Virus record (IMG/VR): IMGVR_UViG_3300009419_000135 | Span: 1-20,051 of that record | Direction: 5' to 3' (one strand) | Origin: a virus | DNA: 20,051 nt | Shown: piece after piece, positions 14,710 to 19,542 of the stretch | Layout: every line of letters starts with the position of its first letter | Position numbering within the stretch: the first letter of the stretch is position 1 | The notes under the pieces: model-generated | The model's database searches: none | Told to the model about the DNA's origin: nothing | Seen by the model: only the letters and a program-made list of their open reading frames with translations | Made by a program: the position numbers and the translations under genes

Positions 14710-14978
14710 CGCTCAAGTCCTTGTAAGCGGTCTGCAACAAGTTGAGCGTATCCAGCAATGTCGATCCAGTTATCAACGTAATCTGGATCACCAATAGCAA
14801 TCCTTGCAAGTTTGTGGCAGATCATGTCAAGCGCAACGGTTTGATCTGGTGCAAGTGTGTTTAGTTTATCAAGCTCCATTTGCTCAAACACTGCTTCTTG
14901 GATTGCACTTGTTGCTCTGGCAACATCAACAAACTTGCCATAACGCTTGCCTCGTTCGTCAAGGATTTTATCAATCAT
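14706..14978 (-). CDS. DUF6378-type small phage protein
   Basis: This leftward gene encodes 90 residues from ATG at 14978, five bases after AAGGAG; a GTG one codon earlier is too close to that site. The sequence has ILDERGKRYGKF near the N-terminus, LAPDQTVALDMICHKLARIA in the middle, and GDPDYVDNWIDIAGYAQLV near the end. That is the pattern of the DUF6378 family, common beside MazG-like genes in phages. The conserved helices with His and Asp suggest a small all-helical fold like nucleotide hydrolases, but activity is unproven. It shares TGATG with the MazG-like gene upstream, so the two are probably coupled. Confidence 0.82.
   Translation of the reverse strand: MIDKILDERGKRYGKFVDVARATSAIQEAVFEQMELDKLNTLAPDQTVALDMICHKLARIAIGDPDYVDNWIDIAGYAQLVADRLQGLER
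14709..14749. other. 41-base hairpin at the convergent gene ends
   Basis: The arms ACGCTCAA (14709-14716) and TTGAGCGT (14742-14749) pair perfectly over 8 bases. After a 3-base bulge, CTTGT (14720-14724) pairs with ACAAG (14737-14741), leaving a 12-base loop. The structure begins at the shared stop TTAA of the endolysin gene and the leftward DUF6378 gene, and encodes the C-terminus of the latter. No run of T follows on either strand, so it is not a classical factor-independent terminator. It could still protect mRNA 3' ends or reduce read-through between opposing operons. Confidence 0.5.
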
Positions 14979-15283
14979 CACGACTCCTTGATAAAGATTC
15001 CTTCTGGTGACAGATGACCCTTGCGGTCTTTAATCTGTTCATAGGCGTGTTTAAAACAGCTTACAAGGTCCAAATCAGCAGTGGCACAACCCATGACAAG
15101 GGTAACCAGAATATCGCCGTATGCGTCAATCATGGCCTCTCTGTCATTGTCAGTGATAGCTTGAATTAGCTCACCAACTTCCTCAAGTGTTTTAATGGCT
15201 TGTGCTCTTGGATTGCTGTGCTGGACAATCTGACGAGCCTCACCCCAGCGAACAACTTCCATTTCAATTTCTGCAAAGCTCAT
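14978..15283 (-). CDS. MazG-like nucleotide pyrophosphohydrolase
   Basis: This leftward gene encodes 101 residues from ATG at 15283, which overlaps the stop of the preceding gene as ATGA; a GTG three codons earlier is possible. The motif TLEEVGELIQAI (32-43) supplies the acidic EExxE triad (Glu34, Glu35, Glu38), and DAYGDILVTLV (53-63) supplies Asp53 and Asp57. Together these make the metal site of MazG/all-alpha NTP pyrophosphohydrolases. The end CFKHAYEQIKDRKGH is typical of phage members. Such enzymes hydrolyse nucleoside triphosphates to monophosphates, cleansing or adjusting nucleotide pools, or lowering the ppGpp alarm response during infection. Substrate here is unknown. Confidence 0.87.
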   Translation of the reverse strand: MSFAEIEMEVVRWGEARQIVQHSNPRAQAIKTLEEVGELIQAITDNDREAMIDAYGDILVTLVMGCATADLDLVSCFKHAYEQIKDRKGHLSPEGIFIKES

Positions 15284-15591
15284 ACTGTCCACTCTCTTTC
15301 ATTACGACCACTGTTTGATTTAACTGTGTTGCCTGTCAAAACGATAAGGCACATGACCTTTAATTCGTTTAAGCGTCTTGCAACTTGATTGCTCTCAAGG
15401 CCAGTTAGCCTTGCAATACCATCTTTGCCAAGCGGCCCGTTCTTTTCTAAGCACTCAAGAATTATCTTGTGATGTTTGGCAGAGACTTCTTTGATGCTGT
15501 CTGCTGCTTCAAACGAGGTTATGGGATCTTCTTTTCTTACCCTTGGAAAAAGGTCCAAAGGATTGCTGCTGAAAAATTCTTTGAAGTTCAT
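15280..15591 (-). CDS. winged-helix DNA-binding protein
   Basis: This leftward gene encodes 103 residues from ATG at 15591, preceded by AAGGA with good spacing. An in-frame ATG at 15669 would add 26 residues and remains possible, since GGGGAAAG lies before it. After EDPITSFEAADSIKEVSAKH (21-40), residues 41-80 form a helix-turn-helix (HHKIILECLEKNGPLGKDGI, then RLTGLESNQVARRLNELK) and 82-100 a wing ending SGRNEREW. This family recurs in phage early regions and may regulate transcription or assist replication. It is the only clear DNA-binding regulator candidate here, so it might act on the paired TAGGG-N5-CCCTA sites; that link is speculation. Confidence 0.83.
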   Translation of the reverse strand: MNFKEFFSSNPLDLFPRVRKEDPITSFEAADSIKEVSAKHHKIILECLEKNGPLGKDGIARLTGLESNQVARRLNELKVMCLIVLTGNTVKSNSGRNEREWTV

Positions 15592-15688
15592 ATTTATTCC
15601 TTGAAGGTGGGTACTCGTTGCGTCTGCGGCTGACATAGAGATCAGCGCCTCATTTCCTTTTCGCAGCATCCGCTTTCCCCGTTATTAA

Positions 15689-15940
15689 TTAAAAGGGCAG
15701 ATCATCATCCCAATTGTCTGATTTGGCTTTTTGGGTTGGCTGGCTTGATTGGCGCGTCTGTTCTTTAGGGCGCACAGACAGGCTGATAAATCCTACATCT
15801 GCCTTGCTCTTCTTTTTCCATCCAGAAATCCAGTATTCAATGCCATCAATATTGATAGAGCCACTCATGTCTGGGTGTTTTTCCTCTGTCTTCTTGTCGT
15901 TCTTGAAAAGTTGACCCCTGTTAGTATTATCGTATTCCAT
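15689..15940 (-). CDS. SSB-like small protein with acidic DDDLPF tail
   Basis: This leftward gene encodes 83 residues from ATG at 15940 after AAGGAACACAAA; an in-frame ATG 20 codons upstream lies inside the HNH gene and is rejected. The N-terminus MEYDNTNRGQLFKNDKK is followed by a beta segment (SGSINIDGIEYWISGW, FISLSVRPKE), a Gln/Ser-rich linker and the end DDDLPF. An acidic tail ending in LPF or IPF is the partner-binding tip of bacterial single-stranded DNA-binding proteins. The body is shorter than a full OB fold, so this may be a small phage ssDNA-binding or tail-mimic protein. Its place beside the annealing protein supports a recombination or replication role. Confidence 0.8.
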   Translation of the reverse strand: MEYDNTNRGQLFKNDKKTEEKHPDMSGSINIDGIEYWISGWKKKSKADVGFISLSVRPKEQTRQSSQPTQKAKSDNWDDDLPF

Positions 15941-16421
15941 TTTGTGTTCCTTTAAATGCCGAAAATTTTCCGTGGTACAAGTCTGTTGCTTCCATTGCAA
16001 CTAAACATGCAAGTTCATAGTCCTCATACGTCCCTAAATAAATAGGGACATAGTTTTTGCATATAGCAACTTTCCATTTTTTATTTGTTGAGTGCCATGA
16101 GACTCCTTTCATTCCAGACGTATTAGTAGTCCTAATTTTTTGATTTGCTGAATTTTCAGCTTTTGTTGCTGATCTTAAATTTTCAATTTTGTTGTTTGAT
16201 CTATTCCCATCAATGTGATCAATAACCTCTGGCAAATAACCATGATGAAACAAAAAAATTAGGCGGTGAATTGGATATGCTTTGTTGCCAATCTTTGCTT
16301 TGACATATCCTTTTGGAGTCAATGTCCCAGCAATTCCAAGATCAATGTCTCGACCTTTTTTGCGGATTAGATTTCCATCTTCATAGTCAAAAATGGATTG
16401 AACAAGTTCTTGCGTAAGCAT
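15927..16421 (-). CDS. HNH homing-type endonuclease with AP2-like DNA-binding domain
   Basis: This leftward gene encodes 164 residues from ATG at 16421 after AGGTGA. Residues 52-86 hold the HNH core: IHRLIFLFHHGYLPE, then VIDHIDGNRSNNKIENLRSA with His69, Asn77 and Asn81. Residues 101-154 form an AP2/integrase-like DNA-binding module (TSGMKGVSWHSTNKKWKVAI, IYLGTYEDYELACLVAMEAT, YHGKFSAF). Such genes are mobile: the enzyme cuts genomes lacking the insertion. The gene is visibly richer in A and T than its neighbours. Its last nine residues are read through the ribosome binding site and start of the SSB-like gene, so its natural 3' end appears joined to host-phage sequence. Confidence 0.93.
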   Translation of the reverse strand: MLTQELVQSIFDYEDGNLIRKKGRDIDLGIAGTLTPKGYVKAKIGNKAYPIHRLIFLFHHGYLPEVIDHIDGNRSNNKIENLRSATKAENSANQKIRTTNTSGMKGVSWHSTNKKWKVAICKNYVPIYLGTYEDYELACLVAMEATDLYHGKFSAFKGTQNGIR

Positions 16422-16424
16422 GTT

Positions 16425-16508
16425 TCACCTCATCAAAGTGTCATCTGAAAGATGTGGAAGGCAATGATGAGTTGCTTTTCGGGCTGCAGACCCTATCCAC
16501 GCTTTCAT
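16425..16508 (-). CDS. tiny ORF between annealing protein and HNH gene (27 residues)
   Basis: ATG at 16508 follows the stop of the annealing-protein gene by one base and has AAAGGG six bases before it. The frame gives 27 residues beginning MKAWIGSAARKATHHCLP and ends in TGA just before the HNH start codon. The product is basic with two adjacent His and one Cys and has no membrane helix. It could be a genuine small protein, or the 5' remnant of a gene interrupted when the HNH element arrived. No family is recognised. Confidence 0.4.
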   Translation of the reverse strand: MKAWIGSAARKATHHCLPHLSDDTLMR

Positions 16509-16509
16509 T

Positions 16510-17181
16510 TTAACCCTTTGCATTTTTGAGTGCAGATCGCACAGTGGAATTCAACTGGTTTGACAGATAGACCTTCTGATCTGCTTCCAATTGCTGTTCA
16601 TCAATCATGGCCAAGGCATCAACTGCCTGACCAACCTCGACTAACCCGGTAACGGAGCTTGCAAGTTCTTGCAAAAACTCCTTAACTTCTGCTGGCAGGT
16701 CATCACCAATACCACCACGAGGGCTGATAACGGGTGCTGGACCTTTCTTTGGTACATCGCCCTCTTCTGGCAAATCTTCACCCGCATAGATGTACAGACC
16801 CAAGCCATGCAGCGACAGTGCTTTAGTCATGCAGCGCATGATGGCGGTGTTGACAGCAAAAGAATCGCATTCAACCGTGTATTCTTTCCCGTATTTGTTT
16901 GTTGCTGTGTAGCCTTTTAATGGAATTGATTTGTTAGCGCCATCCATTACAGGCAGTTGACAGGTCATGGGTTTGCCAAACAAAGTAACGGTGACCCAAA
17001 CCATTGCAGTGCCATTGATTTCCATGTAGCACTTGTCGCCAAACATTTCAACCTTGTAAGAAGCCGCAGGATCGGCCTTTAAAGCCTCTGCCCAAGCCCA
17101 AGCCCATGACAGGTACGTTAAATTGTTTTTCTTCTCTGTATGACCGTTTACGTTGGTCTGAAGCAGCTTTTCAATAGACAT
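16510..17181 (-). CDS. single-strand annealing protein, Sak/DUF1071 type
   Basis: This leftward gene encodes 223 residues from ATG at 17181, with GGAAG seven bases upstream. Residues 1-140 match the DUF1071/Sak-type annealing domain: NNLTYLSWAWAWAEALKADP (19-38), YKVEMFGD, an extended strand region (MVWVTVTLFGKPMTCQLPVM), then DSFAVNTAIMRCMTKALSLH (106-125) and GLGLYIYAGEDLP. The C-terminal part (about 150-223) is helical and variable. These Rad52-like proteins coat single strands and anneal them in phage recombination and replication. An SSB-like gene lies two genes downstream. No partner 5'-3' exonuclease is visible in the window. Confidence 0.88.
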   Translation of the reverse strand: MSIEKLLQTNVNGHTEKKNNLTYLSWAWAWAEALKADPAASYKVEMFGDKCYMEINGTAMVWVTVTLFGKPMTCQLPVMDGANKSIPLKGYTATNKYGKEYTVECDSFAVNTAIMRCMTKALSLHGLGLYIYAGEDLPEEGDVPKKGPAPVISPRGGIGDDLPAEVKEFLQELASSVTGLVEVGQAVDALAMIDEQQLEADQKVYLSNQLNSTVRSALKNAKG

Positions 17182-17184
17182 ACA

Positions 17185-17373
17185 TTACTTCCAGATAGTT
17201 GAGTCATATTCGTCTTGGATGATTTGATTTTGTGTCTCATCATCAAAGTCCTGGAACTCTAAGAAGTGGTTCTCACCACAGCAAGAGCGTTTGTCGTTAC
17301 GGGGTTCCATGCAATAAGGGCAATACTGCACATCATGCAAGTCTTCTTTGGCCTGTTGCAAAAAGTCTTTCAT
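17185..17373 (-). CDS. small Cys-rich, probably zinc-binding phage protein
   Basis: This leftward gene encodes 62 residues from ATG at 17373, overlapping the previous stop as ATGA. The sequence has a helical start (MKDFLQQAKEDLHDVQ), then CPYCMEPRNDKRSCCGENHF with Cys18, Cys21, Cys31, Cys32 and His36, able to hold one zinc. An acidic helix ends it (DDETQNQIIQDEYD). Small proteins with this CPYCMEPRNDKRSCCG core appear, from memory, in related phages. It lies three bases before the annealing-protein gene, so they are co-transcribed. It may adapt or inhibit a host protein, or bind nucleic acid; nothing in the sequence decides. Confidence 0.75.
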   Translation of the reverse strand: MKDFLQQAKEDLHDVQYCPYCMEPRNDKRSCCGENHFLEFQDFDDETQNQIIQDEYDSTIWK

Positions 17374-17678
17374 TTCATCTCCAATACAAATACACGGGCT
17401 GTGGTCTTGGTGTAGTACATCTGTCCCTTAACAAGCCAAGGCTTTTTATTGCGTATGACGTAAGAGCGCAGTGCCTGTGCAACCTTATCGCAATCTTTCG
17501 GTTGGCATGAGATGGATTTCCCTATGTCAAGATCTTTAAACACAGAATCGTATTTGTAAAACCGAGCAACACGCTTCTTTGGTTGATCAGTAGTAACACG
17601 CAAGGTAGTAAGGTCTACCTCCTTGACGTTACGAAATGGGCTTTTGCCAGCAAAGGTGGTCTTGATTACGTTGCTCAT
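17370..17678 (-). CDS. small basic early protein of unknown function
   Basis: This leftward gene encodes 102 residues from ATG at 17678, overlapping the stop of the upstream 50-residue gene (ATGA). An upstream GTG at 17708 would extend it by ten residues but lies inside that gene. The chain is rich in Lys and Arg (QPKKRVARFYKYDSVFKDLD), with a helix (DKVAQALRSYVIRNKKPWLV) and a beta end (GQMYYTKTTARVFVLEM). It has no Cys cluster and no membrane helix. A DNA-interacting role is possible from charge. I recognise no family. Confidence 0.75.
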   Translation of the reverse strand: MSNVIKTTFAGKSPFRNVKEVDLTTLRVTTDQPKKRVARFYKYDSVFKDLDIGKSISCQPKDCDKVAQALRSYVIRNKKPWLVKGQMYYTKTTARVFVLEMK

Positions 17679-17827
17679 GATTTTGTTACCGGAGTTGCGA
17701 GGAGCCACTTGTCACCCAGGAAGCGAATGGACTTGACCCACTGCTTGCAGTTATGACGTTGGATGTGTGCTGGAACACCATTGACGCAGAACAACTTCCT
17801 TACTTTCCTTAGTGCTTGAACATTCAT
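17675..17827 (-). CDS. first gene of leftward early operon (50 residues, unknown)
   Basis: ATG at 17827 follows a very strong AAAAAAGGAG with good spacing, the best ribosome binding site in the region. The frame runs 50 codons to TGA, overlapping the next start as ATGA. The product is strongly basic (MNVQALRKVRKLFCVNGVPA, then a HNCKQW segment and RFLGDKWLLAT) with two Cys. Being the first gene after the divergent control region, it should be among the earliest expressed. Its small size and charge would suit a nucleic-acid-binding or host-take-over peptide. No family is recognised with certainty. Confidence 0.75.
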   Translation of the reverse strand: MNVQALRKVRKLFCVNGVPAHIQRHNCKQWVKSIRFLGDKWLLATPVTKS

Positions 17828-17884
17828 TGATATCTCCTTTTTTGTTAAAGCAGATGTGAATGTATCAAGCTTTTTATGGTGTTT

Positions 17885-17904
17885 ATATAGGGATATACCC
17901 TAAT
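17885..17904 (-). promoter_or_regulatory. 20-base operator-like element, copy 1 (divergent early region)
   Basis: On the minus strand the element reads ATTAGGGTATATCCCTATAT. Its centre is the inverted repeat TAGGG-N5-CCCTA (17888-17902). It lies in the 111-base gap between the two early operons, 57 bases before the leftward ATG at 17827 and 36 bases before the rightward ATG at 17939. A second copy, matching 19 of 20 positions, is at 19464-19483. The AT-rich surroundings suit a promoter, but no convincing -35/-10 pair can be assigned, so it may be an operator, an activator site or a phage-specific promoter. Confidence 0.7.
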
Positions 17905-17938
17905 AGATTTTTCTGTTTTCTTGCGTTAGGCTCATCCC

Positions 17939-18130
17939 ATGAGCCACCAAACACACGAATTTGCTTTAGCTTACGAGCTAATAGTCCATGCCACCGATCA
18001 ACTGGAGCCATTGCTGCACCCAGATGATCTAGAAGCTGGTATTGTTGCGGTCCTAGCAACAGCACTAGAGATTGCTTCCAAGAAGCGACTAAAGGAATTA
18101 CATGAAATCTACCAAGCCAAGCCCATTTGA
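17939..18130 (+). CDS. first gene of rightward early operon (63 residues, unknown)
   Basis: The frame starts at ATG 17939. No clear ribosome binding site precedes it (GCTCATCCC), which is unusual for this genome and may mean leaderless or weak translation. The protein is helical and acidic in the first half (FALAYELIVHATDQLEPLLH) and ends in basic residues (LEIASKKRLKELHEIYQAKP). It has no membrane segment and no Cys. The next gene begins 29 bases before its stop with a strong AAAGGA site. Function unknown. The reading frame is supported by the overlap and by its regular helical pattern. Confidence 0.62.
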   Translation: MSHQTHEFALAYELIVHATDQLEPLLHPDDLEAGIVAVLATALEIASKKRLKELHEIYQAKPI

Positions 18131-18254
18131 TTGGCGTTCTAAACCGTCTTCTTTGTTTACCAAAACAGAGAAGTCAAACATGAACGTCAATGTTGTGGCA
18201 AAGACTACTGAGCGTAAAGAGATGAAGACTTATTCCAGAGCCGGAATAAAGTGA
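18102..18254 (+). CDS. small basic early protein (50 residues), overlapping the previous gene
   Basis: ATG 18102 follows AAAGGA with good spacing and lies in a different frame from the preceding gene, overlapping it by 29 bases. The 50-residue product is strongly basic and rich in Lys, Ser and Thr, starting MKSTKPSPFDWRSKP and ending KTYSRAGIK. It has no hydrophobic segment and is probably disordered or nucleic-acid-binding. The last part of the gene carries an inverted repeat (18230-18249). The ribosome binding site is the best evidence. No family is recognised. Confidence 0.65.
   Translation: MKSTKPSPFDWRSKPSSLFTKTEKSNMNVNVVAKTTERKEMKTYSRAGIK
18230..18249. repeat. inverted repeat TTATTCC-N6-GGAATAA
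   Basis: Perfect 7-base arms (18230-18236 and 18243-18249) surround AGAGCC at the end of the 50-residue gene. An AT-rich stretch with TATAGT (18255-18260), a possible -10 element, follows. It could be an operator for a promoter before the replication gene or an RNA hairpin; there is no T run. Confidence 0.5.
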
Positions 18255-18361
18255 TATAGTTATTTGAAACACGGCTAGGTTGGGATTTGCTCCCCGACTG
18301 AAAAGAGTTACCCCTTCTCCTGCCGCAGTTTCTTCAAAGGGGTTTAAAAAAGTGGGCAATC
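18255..18361 (+). promoter_or_regulatory. structured leader before the DUF1376 gene
   Basis: This 107-base gap holds no gene but has two possible RNA stems. GGTTGGG (18278-18284) can pair with CCCGACT (18293-18299), with G-U pairs. ACCCCTT (18310-18316) pairs perfectly with AAGGGGT (18337-18343), enclosing a small CTG-CCG-CAG hairpin. The start codon at 18362 has only a weak site before it (AGTGGG), while the best purine-rich stretch AAAGGGG is inside the second stem. Control of replication-protein translation by folding is plausible. A conserved ncRNA or an untranslated leader without function are the alternatives. Confidence 0.42.
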
Positions 18362-19174
18362 ATGCATTTTTATCCGCATCATATAGGCGACTATAGGTCT
18401 GCCACCATGCATCTCTCAAACGAGGAAGACTTGGCTTATCGCCGCCTTCTGGAGATGTATTACGACACTGAACAACCAATTCCAGACGACTTGCAACTTG
18501 TATCAAGAAGGATACGGGTAACGCCTGAAGCCCTTCTTTTTGTCCTCCAGGAGTTCTTTGTACTGGTCAACAAAGGCTGGAAGAACAAACGCTGTGATCT
18601 TGTGATCAATGACTATCATGAGATGGCTGAGAAAAACCGTAGAAATGGCAAAAAAGGTGGTCGTCCGAAGAAGCCTAAAGACGAGCAAGAAAACCCATTG
18701 GGTTTCCAGTCGGTTCCCAGTGGGATGCCAGTGGTAACCCAAGTGAAAGCTAACCAAGAACCAATAACCATAAACCATAAACCAAAGAGAGAGAGCGCAA
18801 CTAGCGTTGCTTGCCCACCTGATGTTGGAGAACAGGTTTGGCAAGATTGGTTGTCACTCAGGAAAACAAAAAAGGCAGCGGTTACACCGACCGTCATTGA
18901 TGGCGCAAGGAAAGAGGCTGAGAAGCTTGGCTGGCCTTTGGAAAAGTTTTTAGTTGAGTGGTGTACTCGTGGAAGCCAAGGATTAAAAGCTGAGTGGGTA
19001 GCGCCTAAACCTACTTTTGCCCAACAAGCTGCTGACGTTGCACGAACAACAGTTCCTGCCCAACATTCCGGTCCTGACCCTGTGTTGCTTCAGATCGCTG
19101 CTGACAGACAAAAGGCTGCTCCAATGCCTGACCACATCCGTCAACAAATCAACCAAGTATTGAGGAAGGCATGA
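18362..19174 (+). CDS. DUF1376-domain replication protein
   Basis: This 270-residue protein starts at ATG 18362. Residues 1-90 form a DUF1376 (YdaU-type) domain: MHFYPHHIGDYRSATMHLSN, then EEDLAYRRLLEMYYDTEQPI, and a helix-rich part ending WKNKRCDLVINDYHEM. A basic linker follows (KNRRNGKKGGRPKKPK), then a Pro/Gln-rich region. From about 155 to 215 is a second small helical domain (VWQDWLSLRKTKKAAVTPTV, ARKEAEKLGWPLEKFLVEWC) seen at the C-terminus of related phage replication proteins. The family is thought to act in replication initiation, often as origin-binding protein. The leader upstream may control its translation. Confidence 0.87.
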   Translation: MHFYPHHIGDYRSATMHLSNEEDLAYRRLLEMYYDTEQPIPDDLQLVSRRIRVTPEALLFVLQEFFVLVNKGWKNKRCDLVINDYHEMAEKNRRNGKKGGRPKKPKDEQENPLGFQSVPSGMPVVTQVKANQEPITINHKPKRESATSVACPPDVGEQVWQDWLSLRKTKKAAVTPTVIDGARKEAEKLGWPLEKFLVEWCTRGSQGLKAEWVAPKPTFAQQAADVARTTVPAQHSGPDPVLLQIAADRQKAAPMPDHIRQQINQVLRKA

Positions 19175-19287
19175 GCCATTACCAAGCAATGCAAATACTG
19201 GACAAGGTGCGTGAAGGAGTGCCTTACCCAGCACACATCATTGACCAAGCACTCCGATTAACTGGTGACCTGGATGAAGCCAACTGA
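19171..19287 (+). CDS. small early protein (38 residues)
   Basis: ATG 19171 overlaps the stop of the replication gene (ATGA), with GAGGAAGG just before it. The 38-residue frame gives two short helices (MSHYQAMQILDKVREGVPYP, then a part ending LTGDLDEAN). Helix-turn-helix-like size and acidic end are notable, but no binding motif is clear. I recall similar short proteins after replication genes in related phages. The next gene begins 14 bases before its stop. Confidence 0.68.
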   Translation: MSHYQAMQILDKVREGVPYPAHIIDQALRLTGDLDEAN

Positions 19288-19468
19288 TAGCGACCAATAC
19301 ATGATTGAGCTTGGTGAGGCCAGAGTTCTGTATGGAACGTATCAGTCAACCAAGCAAAAGGTCTTAACGCCTGTTCGGATTAAGTGGTTGACAAAGATGT
19401 ATGGCCCTGGTTCTGCTGAAAGAATCAGGGGTTACATGATCAAGCTTCAAAACGGTGAGTTAGATTAG
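19274..19468 (+). CDS. small early protein (64 residues), unknown
   Basis: The frame is read from ATG 19274, within the end of the previous gene; a GTG at 19265 would add three residues. The protein is basic in its second half (STKQKVLTPVRIKWLTKMYG, then GSAERIRGYMIKLQNGELD) and has no Cys. The pattern of LTPVR.KWL..MYG..AERIR.Y. suggests a small helical fold common in phages after DUF1376 genes, but I cannot name it. Its stop codon TAG (19466-19468) is the first half of the second operator-like element. Confidence 0.7.
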   Translation: MKPTDSDQYMIELGEARVLYGTYQSTKQKVLTPVRIKWLTKMYGPGSAERIRGYMIKLQNGELD

Positions 19469-19483
19469 GGTAAATCCCTATAT
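19464..19483 (+). promoter_or_regulatory. 20-base operator-like element, copy 2
   Basis: On the plus strand the element reads ATTAGGGTAAATCCCTATAT, differing from copy 1 at one position. The inverted repeat TAGGG-N5-CCCTA is at 19466-19480. It lies 59 bases before the ATG at 19543, against 57 bases for copy 1 and its leftward gene, and in the same orientation. It overlaps the stop codon of the previous gene. The 74-base gap to the next gene is AT-rich, suggesting a second early promoter here. Confidence 0.7.
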
Positions 19484-19542
19484 TAATTTGCTTTATCTCA
19501 ATAAATAATTGTCTTGCCAATGACGGCATAAAAGGAAACGCA

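Noticed and set aside
15592-15669. N-terminal extension of the winged-helix gene to ATG 15669
   Set aside because: The ATG at 15591 has a better ribosome binding site and the extra 26 residues look unlike the domain; kept only as an alternative start.
16030-16049. Perfect inverted repeat GTCCCTA-N6-TAGGGAC, similar in letters to the early operator
   Set aside because: Half-sites are in the opposite order and spacing from the two intergenic elements, and it lies inside the HNH coding region (YVPIYLGTYE), so it is probably coincidence.
17705-17708. GTG start for the 102-residue early gene
   Set aside because: It lies within the 50-residue gene and lacks a ribosome binding site; ATG 17678 in an ATGA overlap is more likely.
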